The notes under the pieces are model-generated. The model worked only from the letters and a program-made list of their open reading frames with translations. It was not told the DNA's origin and made no database searches. DNA of 64,000 nucleotides, taken from NCBI GenBank assembly GCA_951230915.1, contig OX579638.1:6156696-6220695 (forward strand), given 5' to 3'. Shown here one piece after another: positions 1 through 11,396 of this stretch. A program made the position numbers and the translations under genes. The DNA comes from Antitrichia curtipendula. Its lineage: Eukaryota > Streptophyta > Bryopsida > Hypnales > Leucodontaceae. Numbering within the stretch: position 1 is the first letter of the stretch; each line of letters begins with the position of its first letter.

Positions 1-966
1 AACAAAACCCATTCAACACTAGGTATATTTTGAATATTGTGGATTCCTATTTTGTTAGTCCGTGGATGCTTTAAATTCTTTTGGTAAATCCTTGGATGAA
101 TCCAAAAAAAAAAAAAATCCAACACTAGGTGTATCTCGATTATTATGGATTCCTATTTTGTTAGTCCATGGATGCTTTAAATTCTTTTGGTAAGTCCTTG
201 GATGAATAAAAAAAAAAAAAAAAATCCAACACTAGGTGTATCTCGATTATTGTGGATTCCTATTTTGTTAGTCCGTGGATGCTCTAAATTCCTTTGGTAA
301 GTCCTTGATTGAATCCCCAAAAAATAAAATTCAACACTAGGTGTATTTCAAATAGTGTGGATTCCTATTTTGTTAATCCGTGGATGATCTAAATTCTTTT
401 GGTAAATCTTTGATTGAATCCCCAAAAACAAAACCCATTCAACACTAGGTGCATTTCAAATATTGTGGATTCCTATTTTGTTAGTCCGTGGATGCTTTAA
501 ATTCTTTTGGTAAGTCCTTGGATGAATAAAAAAAAACAAAAAAAACAAACACTAGGTGTACCTCGATTATTGTGGATTCCTATTTTGTTAGTCCGTGGAT
601 GCTCTAAATTCTTTTGGTAAGTCCTTGATTGAATCCCCCCCAAAAGAAAATCCAACACTAGGTGTATTTCAAATATTGTGGATTCCTGTTTTGTTAATCC
701 GTGGATGCTCTAAATTCTTTTAGTAAGTCCTTGATTGAATCCCCCCCAAAAGAAAATTCAACACTAGGTGTATTTCAAATATTGTGGATTCCTATTTTGT
801 TAGTCCGTGGATGCTTTAAATTCTTTTGCTAAGTCCTTGGATGAATAAAAAAAAAAAAAAAATCCAACACTAGGTGTACCTCGATTATTGTGGATTCCTA
901 TTTTGTTAGTCCGTGGATGCTCTAAATTCTTTTGGTAAGTCTTTGATTGAATCCAAAAAAAACCCA
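1..966. repeat. ~106-bp tandem satellite array, about nine copies
   Basis: A unit containing AACACTAGGTGTAT, GTGGATTCCTATTTTGTTAG and GTGGATGCT recurs with starts near 15, 121, 228, 333, 441, 548, 654, 760 and 866, so the period is 105-108 bp. Units end in a length-variable A-rich or CCCCAAAA linker that accounts for the period drift. The array enters from the left edge, so its full size is unknown, and it decays at about 966. No coding potential is visible. Confidence 0.95.
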
Positions 967-2180
967 ACATTCAAGACTGGAAACGAGAAGGCAAACGATA
1001 ATGGACAATTTATTTTGGTGAGCACTTCTCCATTTAGTTTCCAAGGATTTTGGGAATATTTTGTTAAAATTGATTCATATATACTCAGAGGCTAAGGAAA
1101 ATTTATAAATTAAATTTAAACAAACCCCACCCAACTTATTGATTTAGGGTATGTGTTTCCTATATATATAAAATGGAAACAAAAAAGGGAGCGGGTGGTC
1201 CGGAAGACCAATTTGTACTTCCAATCACAATGATTTGTAATTCTAGGTTACCCATAATACACTTCTTTTTATTACTATGGGTGAATATTTCTCTTAGAAA
1301 AAGAAAGAAATAACTACTTTGGTCTAGGTTGAAAGAGTGTTTGTTTTATAAGAGTAAGACCATCCATTTTTTTACATTAGTATGATTCAATTTTTTTCTT
1401 TTATTTCTTTTAGAATAAGGACACAATTGATAATTTTTTAAAATGTGGAACCACTTGAAAACCAAGAGTTCAAGTTTTTTAGAACTTCCAATACATCATT
1501 TGGTGAAGTTATGATAAGTTGAAATGCATATTATTTACAATAATTCGTTGCATTCATTGGTGGTCATGAATATAACCGGTTTCTTTACCCAAGCGGTCAT
1601 GTCAACTCGTGCGGTGACTGGTTGTACCCGGTTTGAGTTCCGGCGACGACCTGTGATTGATAGCGGGTTTGGAAATGGGAGACCTCTTTCTTGCCCGCTG
1701 ACTTCAGTTCTCACCTCGCTTGTTTAGCGACGTTTTGTTTGGTGTAGCGTCGTCGTGTTTTTTATTTTAGTAGAACTGTTCTCAATCTCTGATTTACGGT
1801 GGAGTTCCATGAAAACCCCAATTTCCAAGCTTCAAAATGTGTTTGATTCCGAAGCCTTTGAGTGACTTTGGTGGTTGGCGACTTGTGGATCTCATGTTGG
1901 TGGTTTAAGGAGAAATTCAATTCGTTGAGGAGGGCAAGGAGGGTGAGGAGAGCGCAAAGTATTGTCGTCAAATACAACGGAGGGTGCAAAGCATTATCGT
2001 TAGATACAACGGATTGGGAAGAGAGAAGGTGAACTGTGTCAAGGCTGTCCCTCTTGGTAAAGCCATTGTTTTGAGTATGTGTTGTGCGTAAGAATTTTGG
2101 TTTGCTCATGCTGTTTTGCAAGGTCTAATACTCAGTTTCGACAGATTACGGTGCGCCTTCACTTGTTTCCTTTTCTCCTT
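967..2180. other. Intergenic stretch, no convincing gene
   Basis: AT-rich until about 1,540, then GC-richer. I see no ORF with protein-like composition. Positions 973-996 carry a segment matching 13,667-13,690 in the next compartment. No RNA gene is recognisable. Confidence 0.5.
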
Positions 2181-2199
2181 ACCTTTGATTATATTGTTG

Positions 2200-2722
2200 T
2201 AGTAGGTGGTGGTCTTTTGCATTGCTTTACTCTTTTCTTCCCGAAGAGAACAATCTACGCACTTAAGGTTCAGATGTCGACAACATTGATTTTAGTCACA
2301 GCCCTTATGGCCAAATCGGTTTAGTGAATCCAGTTTCAGGGTGGCAAAGACAAGCAATGAACAAGCCCCACTTCCCAGTTGTACTGTGCGTACAATTTGA
2401 ACGCGTTGTACCGGAATGTGTGTTTTGTCTAGACTACTTGCATACAAATCTGTACTACACGTACTATTTTAGTACGTTTTCTACTTGTTTTAGTCGGCTT
2501 AGGATTTAGGGTTTAGGAGTTGTTACTGCTTCTTTAGGTAGACAATGCTACGTGTTGTGGAGCTCGATCTGAGTAGAATTGTTCTCAATCAAGTTGGTGG
2601 GTCTCTTGCATTGCTTTACTCTTTTTCTTCTTGAATTTGTATGCTTTAATTGAATCTGTGAATTCAGTTTCAGGTTGTTGAGCAGCAAACCCCACTTCCC
2701 AGTTGTACTGTGCGTACAAGAA
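2200..2722. repeat. Imperfect direct duplication upstream of the acidic ORF
   Basis: TTGCATTGCTTTACTCTTT occurs near 2,217 and again near 2,607. CCCCACTTCCCAGTTGTACT followed by GTGCGTACA occurs near 2,370 and again near 2,692. The two blocks lie 320-390 bp apart in the same order, so a leader or promoter segment has been duplicated. A related TGTACTGTGCGTA also occurs near 18,667. Confidence 0.7.
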
Positions 2723-2827
2723 TGTGTGCGGTCAGTCCCACCTCTACCTTTGGCAGTCCATCTCATTTGTTTCAAAATTGTATATGTCGGCTGAGTATTA
2801 GGGGATACATCATAATTTCGTTGTTTA

Positions 2828-3664
2828 TTGCAGTTAAAGCAAGAAATGACACGGGTCAGAGGCAGAGGCGCTGCCTCAGTGCTACGGGCACAGTCACTCG
2901 GTGAACCCCAAGTCCAACAAGCAGAACAGGACGTTGAGAAGGGCGATGAGAGGTCTGGCAGCAAGAAGAGATCCGACATCGAGGAGAGCATTGGCAGCGA
3001 GGAGAGGACTGGTAGCGAGGAGAGGACTGGCAGCGAGGAAGAGGAGGAGGGCAATGAGGAGGTGGAGGAGGAGGGCGACAAGGAGGAGGAGGGCGAGGAG
3101 TTCAATGCCGATGATGTGGATGAAAAGCTCCAGAAGCTCACCGATCCACCACCCGTACTGACCAAAGCTGATTTTGTGGAGAAGTACAGCTTCAAGGATG
3201 AAGGGTGCTTGCCGAATCGCTTGACAAAGTGGAAAGGGAAGAAATTTGATAACAAGAAGTGTATCAAGATATTTGGAAAGCCGGTAGGTAAACATGGACG
3301 CTATGGATATAGCTGGAAGGACGTGAAGTCACCGGAGTTGCAGAAGAGGATAAAAGAGCTCTTACGAGCTCTTTATCAGCGAGGAGTGCCTCGTAACTTG
3401 CTTCCTCATAAGATGGCGCGGGGGATCGTTTTGGAGCAAGAAAACACCCTAGTTAATTGGGCCGTCTACGAGGAGGCTACTAATAAGACCCAACGTATGC
3501 TGCATGAGTGGAATGTTATGAAGCTGCAGAAGATGAAGGGAAAGGTGAAGCAGACAGGGACGGTGGGGGCTTGGCGGAAACTTCATGTCGACAAACAGGA
3601 GTTGCAATCTGAAATTTGCGAGGGTGTCGCAGTCCGAATTTTTGGTTTTCAGTTGTTTATCTAG
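2828..3664 (+). CDS. Acidic protein of unknown function, probably the 5' exon of a longer gene
   Basis: The ORF gives up to 278 residues; an internal Met at 2,846 (MTRVRGRGAA) may be the true start. Residues ~30-95 are an acidic, repetitive Glu/Ser/Gly tract with three copies of an IGSEERTGSEE-like unit. Residues ~100-250 look globular and basic and are rich in Lys, Trp and Tyr. The last ~15 residues read into sequence that looks intronic or like the flank of an insertion. I recognise no family. The gene lies just upstream of the CCGGA-rich element and on the same strand as the RING-like gene at 7.0 kb, so the two could be exons of one gene separated by an insertion. An ORF on the opposite strand through the acidic tract is a shadow. 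Confidence 0.55.
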   Translation: MQLKQEMTRVRGRGAASVLRAQSLGEPQVQQAEQDVEKGDERSGSKKRSDIEESIGSEERTGSEERTGSEEEEEGNEEVEEEGDKEEEGEEFNADDVDEKLQKLTDPPPVLTKADFVEKYSFKDEGCLPNRLTKWKGKKFDNKKCIKIFGKPVGKHGRYGYSWKDVKSPELQKRIKELLRALYQRGVPRNLLPHKMARGIVLEQENTLVNWAVYEEATNKTQRMLHEWNVMKLQKMKGKVKQTGTVGAWRKLHVDKQELQSEICEGVAVRIFGFQLFI

Positions 3665-3910
3665 AAAACGGAACGGAAACTATCGATTAGTATGTAGGTT
3701 TTGTCTAGAAACAGCAGAGGACGGAAAATTAGGAAAGACATTGAAATAGTGGAGTAGTTCGAATGAATCCAATCCTAGTGGTGACACCTAGGAACCGGAT
3801 TGGAATCGGATCCTTGTCCGGAAGTAGCAGTGGACCGGATTAGGATTAGACCGGATTGGTGGGACCGGACCGGTAAACGTCATCATGACGGCTTTTAGGT
3901 CAGGAGAGAC

Positions 3911-3918
3911 TATAAAAG
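3911..3918 (+). promoter_or_regulatory. TATA box upstream of the gag-like ORF
   Basis: TATAAAAG, preceded by GGTCAGGAGAGAC and followed about 30 bp on by a pyrimidine-rich CA-containing start region. It lies 266 bp upstream of the ATG at 4,184, a good position for a core promoter of that ORF. Confidence 0.5.
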
Positions 3919-4183
3919 GCCAGCACCTCCTCAGTCGCACTCCTTTTTCCAAAACTCCGTTTGGTGAGAGTGTTTTGTCGCGCTCCTCGTGTTTCGACGC
4001 TGTGTGAGTGTTCGCGTGTGTGCGTGAGTGTGCGAGTGTTAGAGGTGTGTTGCAGGGTAGGTTTCCGGTTGCGTACCGATCGCTGTGCAGGTTTCCGGTT
4101 GAGATCGGAGAGAGAACGTGAGAACGGGACGTGCGGCTAGGACTGTGAGGTAGAATCGGAAAGGACTGTCTTAGATCTAGTCT

Positions 4184-5827
4184 ATGTCCATGCCGCAGCT
4201 TAGGCGGAACAGACCAGGCCCATCCACGTCGTCGGCTCCGGTCAAACTCCGGAAGGTAGTTCCGGTTCTCCCCTCGACAGAGGAGGAGATGGAGATGCTC
4301 CGGTTGGATCTCAACCGGATGGGGTGCCAGGGTTTGCTCGACAAACCCTGGGGTTTTAAGGACGAGCGGATGGTGAAGGAGATCCAGGGGAAGTGGACGA
4401 ACCAGTTCGACAACACGATCCGCTGTGTTCCACATCAATGGACGGAAGAGATCTGGAGGGAGGTTTATAAGTTCCGGGCAGGAGGCCACGGGATGGCAAA
4501 CCGGAAGGACGAGTACGTCCGGGGCAAGTTCCGAGGAGCGGTCAACCCCAAAGACGGATACGTGGTGGAAGACTGCATCGACGACCGACACCGGAAATTG
4601 TTACAGTTCCTGATCCCGATCCTCCATCCGGAGAAGCCGACAAGGGTGACAATCACCCTCGGCAACACTATTTTCGGTGCCTTGAGCGGTGACCGGAAAG
4701 CGGACTGGGCCCGGATCATGTTCGATCTGGTGGCCCAGTTGGCGACGAGGGTCGGAAGGAGTAGGCCGACACCCGTGTGTCCCTACCTCTTCCACCTTTA
4801 TGAGCAACACCAGCTCTTTTTAGACTCGGAAGAGAAGGAGTGGAAGGCCCAGGAAAATCTCCTGAAATACGGAGAATCGGAAACGGACGAGGAGGAAGAG
4901 GAAACCGGATCCGAGACCGAAGAAGAAGAAGAAGATGAAGAAGAGGCAGAGAGGCAGACCAAGCGGCACAAGACGGCGTCTCCGACCGGAAGAGGATCTC
5001 TACTCGGTGATAAAACCGGAAAGGAGAAGACACCGGAAGGGGAGAAGGTAGGCTGTTCGAAGAAGGGACCGGTCGACTCGTTCGAGAAGTTGGTGAAGAC
5101 CCTCTACGACATCCGCACGGACTGGGAGGCGAAGAGAATCGCCCTAATCCAGATTGGAGAGTTGGTGCAGGCAGCACCGGATAGCAAGTTGCCAGGGAAG
5201 GTAGCGGAGTGCATCACCAATCCGGTCGAGATCCGGAAGCAGGAAGCAGAGATCCGTCGACTTCAAGAGGAGGTCGACATGTTGAAGGCGGAAGTGGCCA
5301 CCTTCAAGGAAGATATGGCCGCCACCCGGATAATGGCGGACGAGACGCAAAAGGTGGTGGAATCGGTAAAGGCGACTTTCGGAGAGACCGGAAGCGTGGC
5401 AGTCAGGGCCAGACTCTTCGACGAGAAGGTCTTGGAGGAGAAGAAACTATCCGGTACCCGGATAGTCCGGATCCTGACTGACTTCTCCGAGCAGGTGGAG
5501 AAGAATTTGATCTTAGCACAAGGAGCGGCAGACCAGATGGAGGAGTGTACACAGAAGCTGACCGGATCGATGAGGGTCCACCTATCGGACATCTCCATGC
5601 CGGAATCGTTTCCGGAAGTGCCAGACCCAAGGGAAGGAAGGGACCAGACTCCGCAGTCAAAGCCGAGTCAGCCTTCCCAGACCGCGCCGATCAACATCGA
5701 AGACTCTCCCGGTTCTGACATGCCAAATCCGATGGCCGGAGAGCGGAACAGGAACTTGGAAGAAGTCTTCGAGCAATTGGAGGCGGAGCCCAAGAGTCCT
5801 TCGTTGGGGCGCGGGATAGCGATGTAG
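4184..5827 (+). CDS. Gag-like / plant-transposon-type protein with acidic tract and coiled coil
   Basis: 547 residues in one uninterrupted ORF. Residues 1-30 are basic and proline-rich. Residues ~30-225 form a Trp- and Arg-rich globular part; its stretch LSGDRKADWARIMFDL and the following PTPVCPYLFHLYEQ resemble the capsid-like domain of plant putative transposon proteins, a recognition by eye that needs a profile search. Residues ~232-262 are almost all Glu, Asp, Ser and Thr, followed by a basic RQTKRHK. Residues ~330-420 have heptad character, so a coiled coil is likely. The C-terminus is Pro/Ser-rich. Codons favour CCGG-containing triplets like the surrounding element, so ORF and element evolved together. 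No zinc knuckle, protease or polymerase follows, so any mobility would need enzymes supplied in trans. The family assignment is tentative. Confidence 0.6.
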   Translation: MSMPQLRRNRPGPSTSSAPVKLRKVVPVLPSTEEEMEMLRLDLNRMGCQGLLDKPWGFKDERMVKEIQGKWTNQFDNTIRCVPHQWTEEIWREVYKFRAGGHGMANRKDEYVRGKFRGAVNPKDGYVVEDCIDDRHRKLLQFLIPILHPEKPTRVTITLGNTIFGALSGDRKADWARIMFDLVAQLATRVGRSRPTPVCPYLFHLYEQHQLFLDSEEKEWKAQENLLKYGESETDEEEEETGSETEEEEEDEEEAERQTKRHKTASPTGRGSLLGDKTGKEKTPEGEKVGCSKKGPVDSFEKLVKTLYDIRTDWEAKRIALIQIGELVQAAPDSKLPGKVAECITNPVEIRKQEAEIRRLQEEVDMLKAEVATFKEDMAATRIMADETQKVVESVKATFGETGSVAVRARLFDEKVLEEKKLSGTRIVRILTDFSEQVEKNLILAQGAADQMEECTQKLTGSMRVHLSDISMPESFPEVPDPREGRDQTPQSKPSQPSQTAPINIEDSPGSDMPNPMAGERNRNLEEVFEQLEAEPKSPSLGRGIAM

Positions 5828-5975
5828 AATAAGTTAGGAAGGATAGGATAGGAACGGATCCGGATTAAGTAATCCGATCCGGTAGTGTTAGAAGGACCGG
5901 AAGTTAGGATCCGGATTTAGGTTGACTTTTAACGGCTCTTTTTGCCTTTTGTTATTTTTGGAAGTTCTCAAAGTG

Positions 5976-5982
5976 TATATAA
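5976..5982 (+). promoter_or_regulatory. TATA-like site downstream of the gag-like ORF
   Basis: TATATAA in an AAGTGTATATAATTCAGTCC context, about 150 bp after the ORF stop and followed by a pyrimidine-rich tract. It could be the promoter of a 3' LTR-like segment or of the downstream + strand gene. No experimental support. Confidence 0.25.
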
Positions 5983-7027
5983 TTCAGTCCTTGTGCTGAG
6001 GACTGGGAGTCTTTCTTTCTACATTTTCTTTGTGTTCTCTCTTTGTACTTTCTTATTGTACGTTCTCCCATGTTCTGGCAGAGTTGTGCGTGAGGGAGTT
6101 CGGAAAGCACGAGCGGATGCGTTGGGATTTCTCCCCTTGGTGTTTTCTTGGTTCTAAGTGCATGTGAGCGGATAGGATATAGTTGGGAGTACACTTCAGT
6201 GCCTCAACGCTTCTAGAGTTTGAGATTCCGGGTGAGAAAGCCGTTGTTAGGCTAGGCGGATAGGGAGGGATTCCTTAGTCGCGCTAGAACTCCTGGGTGA
6301 GAAATCCGGTTGAGTGTCCGATCTCTTGTGAGGTCTCACCATCTTAGCGGTAAACGGAAGAATTCTAGTTGACGTTGGAACGGATGGGTGCACTTGTAAC
6401 CGCCTTAGCTTCGCACGGAATAAGATGACATTAGGGTCGTTGTAGTATTGAGAGGATTGTACAGGGGGTCTTTGTGTGACCAGTGGACCGGATTGCAATC
6501 TGGATTACTGTAAAGGACCAAACCGGATCCGTACTAGCCTAGGAAGGAAGTGATTTGGAAAGTGGGTCTTCAGCCACTATAAGCCACGGAAGGTGTGGTG
6601 GGCCTACCACTCTCAAAAGCAAGCGGCAAACCCTCTGATGGCTAAACAGAGGTAAAACCAAACCGGATAGGAGAAGAAATGGTTGTGAGTTGTCTAGAGC
6701 GGATTGGCCTAGACGGATACCCGGACCGGAAGAAATAGGGTCCTTGGGTTGTTTTGGATTCAATAACCGGAAGACTAGTTGGAATCAGAAGAGAGCAAGA
6801 ATCCGGTCCTTTGTTTTCTGGGTGTTTTTGGTTCCGGTCATAGGAAGAGGACCGGAAAAGATGACTGTTGTCCATGACTTGACTTAGTTCGTTAATAGAA
6901 TTAGATACTTCACAGAATCTCGTGGGTTCGATCTTTAGAGTCACTTTGTTATGCTTTAGAGTGGTTTTTGGGAGTATAACATGGGAATTGCTTATCATGT
7001 GCTGCGACAGAGGGCAGAGGGAGTTCC

Positions 7028-7960
7028 ATGGGTGGATTGGTGTTGGAGGGGGAGGAATGTAACTCCAGGTTGGAGTACTTGGGACGATTGTTGGCTGTGG
7101 AGAACTTGGAGCTGGAGGCTAGGGTGGAGGTTGAGCAGGAGGCAACTACAACCAAGGAGAGGCGGATAGAAGCTTTGAATCATCACAAAGGGATGGTGAA
7201 GATCATGAAGATCAAACAAAAATCATACGAGAAGCAGTTGCAGGCAGCAATAACGGATGGGGTGGTGGATTTGAAGCTAAGGGAGAAGGTGGATGCGTAC
7301 AACGATTTGGTACGCGGCGAACTCAAGAAAGTAATCAAGTTGGAGGGCGAAGTTGCTACTTATGAAAAGACTCTGAAGCTCCAGCACCACCGAGTTCTGA
7401 AGATGCAAATGCAAGTTCGTGCTTTACAGGAAGAGCATGCTTATTTGGGGCGTGCATCATGCGGATTTCATTTGAGGCCATTACCGATGGTGTACATCGG
7501 GGGAGGAATAGGCAGTGGAGGAGGAACAGGCAGTGGAGGAGGAGATTCCATATGCGCCTTGTGCGGTTTTCCATTCCCACATTTTGAGATGGTTGTCTCT
7601 GCATGTAAACACCTCTATCACCCATGGTGTGCATTGGTGAATTTTACCGAGGGCACAGAATGCTCTGCTTTGAATTGCAGGCAAGTTCAACCCATTGAGT
7701 GGATTATGAGTTTTGGTTGGAGGGGTGTTCGTGGTTGTGGTCGCCCTGGAGGTGGGAGTGAAGAATGGACGAAATTGAAGGCAGCATGTGCCACCTCCAT
7801 CACTGGTGGATTAGCGGCGAGGACCGATGCAGCAACGGAAATTCGCACAGCCATCCAGCAGTGTAGAACAACCATCGAGGATGAAGAAGGTGATATCGAG
7901 AAACTGCATTATTATTGGTACAACTTTGTATTGATTGTACATATAGTACAGTTTTGTTAG
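7028..7960 (+). CDS. Coiled-coil protein with RING-H2-like zinc finger
   Basis: About 310 residues. The frame is open from 6,980 and the first Met is at 7,028. Residues ~10-135 are Glu/Lys/Leu-rich with heptad spacing, predicting a long coiled coil. A glycine-rich linker (GIGSGGGTGSGGG) follows. Residues 176-217 then hold Cys176, Cys179, Cys193, His195, His198, Cys201, Cys212 and Cys217, the C3-H2-C3 order of a RING-H2 cross-brace, although the last pair is spaced C-x4-C rather than the usual C-x2-C. If it is a RING, ubiquitin E3 ligase activity would be the natural role. The final ~15 residues read into TTGTAC-rich sequence that looks intronic. Donor-like GGTGATATC (~7,890) and GGTACAAC (~7,918) sites and an acceptor-like TTTTGTGCAG near 8,784 suggest a short further exon. 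It lies on the same strand upstream of the SET gene. Confidence 0.6.
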   Translation: MGGLVLEGEECNSRLEYLGRLLAVENLELEARVEVEQEATTTKERRIEALNHHKGMVKIMKIKQKSYEKQLQAAITDGVVDLKLREKVDAYNDLVRGELKKVIKLEGEVATYEKTLKLQHHRVLKMQMQVRALQEEHAYLGRASCGFHLRPLPMVYIGGGIGSGGGTGSGGGDSICALCGFPFPHFEMVVSACKHLYHPWCALVNFTEGTECSALNCRQVQPIEWIMSFGWRGVRGCGRPGGGSEEWTKLKAACATSITGGLAARTDAATEIRTAIQQCRTTIEDEEGDIEKLHYYWYNFVLIVHIVQFC

Positions 7961-8510
7961 ATTCCCCTGGTTTTCTTGGGATTGGGAGGATTGGGAAAAA
8001 GGTGCTAGTTTCTGTAATATTGGTTGTACTGTTTGTATCATGCTATGTCAATTTCGTACAGTTCTATTACGTTTTGTATAGATCGTTATCGAAAGGGTGT
8101 TTGGAAATAACTGATTTGTACTTGATGTTTACGGTTGCCCTTCTAGTTGTATTGTTTGTATATTTGTATCTTAGGTTTGTACAGTTGGGTAAGATGTCGG
8201 ATACATCGTTTATCGCAACTGATCTGAGTTCCTTGATTTGTACTTCATGTTAGTTGTGGTCCTTCTTGTTGTTCCTTGTTGTACTTGATGTTTACTATTG
8301 CCTTTCTGTTTGTATTGTTTGTATTGTTTGTATCTCAGATTTGTACTGTTGGTTAAAGTTTCTGATACATCGTTCTTTTTTTGTACTTCATTTGTACTTC
8401 ATTTGTACTTCATGTTTATTGTGGTCCTTGTAGTTGTACCTATTGTAATATATTTAAGAGAGTTTGTACAGGTTTCCATGTTGTTAGTACTTAGGCAATA
8501 TTATTAGGTC
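7915..8510. other. TTGTAC-rich non-coding spacer
   Basis: Low-GC sequence with many TTGTAC, TTGTACTTCATG and TTTGTACTT words, probably an intron or inter-gene spacer. The several short ORFs here are Leu/Val/Tyr-rich translations of the repeats and I do not regard them as genes. Confidence 0.6.
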
Positions 8511-8539
8511 GTTGTGTTATTCAATTATTTTCTATTCTT

Positions 8540-8695
8540 ATTTAGATTGTACAATTTGTACAATTTGTACAACTTGTATGTACAACTTGTACAACTTGTA
8601 CGTACAACTTGTACAAGTTGTACGTACAACTTGTACAACTTGTACGTACAACTTGTACAACTTGTACGTACAACTTGTACAAAGTTGTACCTTTC
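8540..8695. repeat. GTACAACTTGTAC palindromic minisatellite
   Basis: About 150 bp built of alternating TTGTACAACTTGTAC and GTACGTACAACTTGTAC words. Nearly every unit is its own reverse complement, so the array can fold into many alternative hairpins. It is the densest point of a GTACAA/TTGTAC enrichment that spans the whole 2.4-18.7 kb compartment. Confidence 0.9.
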
Positions 8696-9039
8696 GTACT
8701 ATGACATGTAACATGATCGTATGTTTGTACCCGATTGAGATATAGAACTTGGTTTATAGGGTATTGAAGATGGTGTTTTTGTGCAGCGCTTGGTTCCTCT
8801 GATGGAGAAGGAGGGAGAGAAGGAAGAAGCGTAGGTCAAGATCTCCAAATGAAGCTTGATAGATTTAGGCCATATTTGCTAGATATTACATTTTTTAATG
8901 AATACGTGTCAAATGTACGAATGTGTACAAATTTGTGAATTTGTTCTGTTTGGAAAGCAGAGGCATAGTAGTAAATTGTATTTCGTGTACAAAATTTGTA
9001 TAATTTTACTATATACGAGGATAATTGCATTTTTGAAAT

Positions 9040-11396
9040 GTGTTTGTTTTGGAATGTAGAACCAAATCGGGAAAATGTATTTTGTGTACAAATTTGTACA
9101 GTTCGTTGTGCTCGGATTGTGTAAGCCGGTCCAGTTTCCGGACAGTATTTCGGAATAAAGACCAGGGTGGTGATGGTGGACGCTCCGGGAATGAAGAACA
9201 CCCTGGCAAAGAGGGAATGGTTGAGGCCACCGCTGTGGAAGGGGCTTCCAATAGAGAGGGGAGGGTTGATTCCACTGTTGTGGAAGAACACCCTAGCAGA
9301 GAAGGCAGGTCTGAGGCCACCGCTGTGGAAGAACACCCTAGCAGAGAGGGGATGGTTGAGGCCACTACTGTGGAAGGGACTTCAATTGATTCCGTGCCAC
9401 ATGTCATTGATTGTGAAGCCATTGTCCCCGTCTGTGATGAAGACAATGTCACCTTTGTTGATGAAGCCCATGTGAAGGTCACCGTTGCTACTGAAGCTAG
9501 TGTTGGCACCTTGGAGGAAAAGGCCATTGCTGGGGCGGTGGAGGACATATTAGCAGTCACTGAGGGAGGTGTTGTTGAAGAAGCCACTGTCAGTACAGGG
9601 GATGTTGTGGACAAAACCAAAGGCAAAGTTGGAGGGGGAGAAGGCCCTAGTACTGAGAAAGAGGTCAATGACAAAATCACGGGTGGAGTTGGGGGGGGGG
9701 AGGACACTAATATCGGAGAGACAGTGGATGCAGAAGCCAGCGGAAGAGAAGGGAAAGATGAGGCTGCTGAATCAACACCAAAAAAAAAATCTAGGTATTC
9801 TATCCTTACAATGTTTTGTCATTCTGTCTAGTCTTCTTATGTCTACAACATTCAATGTGAATGTACAAGTGTTACAGATATGTGTTTTCTGTGGAATGTA
9901 GGAGAAAGAGGCGGAGATCTAAAGATACGGGGCAGAAACCAGAGGCGAAGAAGTTGAAACCCAAGAGACCCAAAGTGAGACAATCAGCACCAGTCAATTA
10001 GGGCTCGAGGCCACCCTCTCGCCCCTTATATGTTTAATTTATAGTTTCGTTACTCTCGAATATTAGATCCACTATTACAAGCTTACATGTTTTTGAGGGT
10101 GTATTTCTGTCCCTAGGAACAATTTTGGTATGATGCACGCGACTTGTCCAACGGATTAGAAAGAGTTCCAATCACGGTATGTGTGCCAAGTATGGAATTC
10201 CATGATTTAGAGGAGTTTACTTACTATCCTCAGTCCAAACTATCCACAGTTGCATCTAAAAATCTGGCTGAAGTAAAAGCCGATATCCCCGCTTCTTGCC
10301 ACTGTGGTGAGCATACTTGTCACGGCCATGCATATTGTTGTGGGGTGAAAAAACTTTTTTCTTTGGCGTATGACAAGCGAGGTCGTTTACGGAGATCCAT
10401 CCTAAACCAACAAGTAAGTTTTTTTTTAATTGAAAGGGCACCACTAATTTTGTTGCACTATACATTTTTTTTTCTCTACCTTTATAGTCATACAATGTAT
10501 CTTGCATATTGACGTTGTACTGATTTGTACAACTGGTACCGACTGTGTATTGATTTGTACAGGTATTGTCGGAAGAGGCGTCCTTTTGCAGTGTACAATG
10601 TTGTGGTGAGCAGGGTTCTACTTGCCCTGGTCATATCAATAGGGTTTTTATTCAAGAATGCAACGATTCATGCAGCTGTGATAGTTCATGTGGCAACAGA
10701 GTGGTTCAGAAGGGATTATGCATTCCCATTGAGGTTTTCTGGGCTGGAGAGAAGGGTTGGGGACTGTGGACACAGAAGCAAATCTGGAAGGGGACTTTTC
10801 TCTTTGAATATGCAGGAGAGATCGTTACAAATGCTGAGCTCATGCAACGTAGGGCTTTTTCAAGATTGGGGAAATCAGAGGCTTTCACTCTAGCACTTGA
10901 TGCTGATTGGAAATCCGAGTAAGTGGTGTCCGATGATATGGCATTGTGCATAGACAGCACTTTTTGTGGAAATGTCAGTAGATTTCTGAACCACAGGTAT
11001 TTGCCAGAAATTGTACTTTGTGATTTTGAACTGCTTTTGTTGTTGTGATGCTTATTGTACAAATTGAGGGTTCATTGTACTTGTGTTGCTTTGAATCTCA
11101 TTATATGTAGTTGCTTGTTTTCAAGATGTGAAGACGCCAACTTCATTGATGTGCCCGTCAAAATAAGTTGCTCGGACCCAAGACTCTACCGTGTTGCATT
11201 CTTTGCACAAGTAGACATTCCACCGTTGGAAGAATTGACTTGGGATTATGGCTGTAGCTTCAAAATGCCAGAAGTCGGGACTGTAGATGTTGTAGTTCCC
11301 TTCTATTGTAAGTGTGGTAGCACTCACTGCTGTGACACAGTAATTGACGATCACTCAATTCATCCCATCACCAATCGCTTGCCCAACACATGTTAA
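9040..11396 (+). CDS. SUVR-type SET-domain histone lysine methyltransferase, interrupted by an in-frame stop
   Basis: Predicted exons are ~9,130-9,794, 9,902-9,974, 10,117-10,413, 10,563-10,996 and 11,126-11,396; all junctions are GT-AG and keep one frame. The start is unresolved; the open frame begins at 9,040. Exon 1 is an acidic, low-complexity region with repeated EEHPSREG-type units. Exon 2 is a Lys/Arg-rich probable nuclear signal. Exons 3-4 carry a Pre-SET zinc module (CSCDSSCGNRVVQKG), then SET with GWGLWT, EYAGEIVTN and GNVSRFLNH. Exon 5 completes NH-RCEDAN, reads ELTWDYG and ends in a Post-SET CKCGSTHCC. The NHRC.DAN form, instead of NHSC.PN, is characteristic of plant SUVR1/2/4, known to methylate histone H3 lysine 9. 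In exon 4 the frame meets TAA at 10,920-10,922 and then resumes perfect SET sequence, so this copy is probably a young pseudogene or makes a truncated protein. Neighbours suggest it may be transposon cargo. Confidence 0.85.
10920..10922 (+). other. Premature in-frame TAA inside the SET domain
   Basis: The frame reads ALDADWKSE, then TAA, then VVSDDMALCIDSTFCGNVSR without a shift. Related proteins have an ordinary residue here. The stop overlaps a perfect splice-donor word (GAGTAAGTGG), but no acceptor would remove only the stop, since coding sequence resumes at once. Confidence 0.85.

Larger units (their letters stand above)
3690..6880 (+). mobile_element. CCGGA-rich insertion carrying a gag-like ORF
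   Basis: From about 3,790 to 6,850 the sequence is dense in CCGGA/TCCGG and ACCGGAT motifs and much GC-richer than both flanks. It has a TATA box at 3,911, a ~270-bp leader, one long ORF, then a long non-coding tail with a second TATA-like site at 5,976. No reverse transcriptase, integrase or clear LTR pair is visible. I infer a non-autonomous retroelement or captured gag unit. The exact ends are not resolved. Confidence 0.45.
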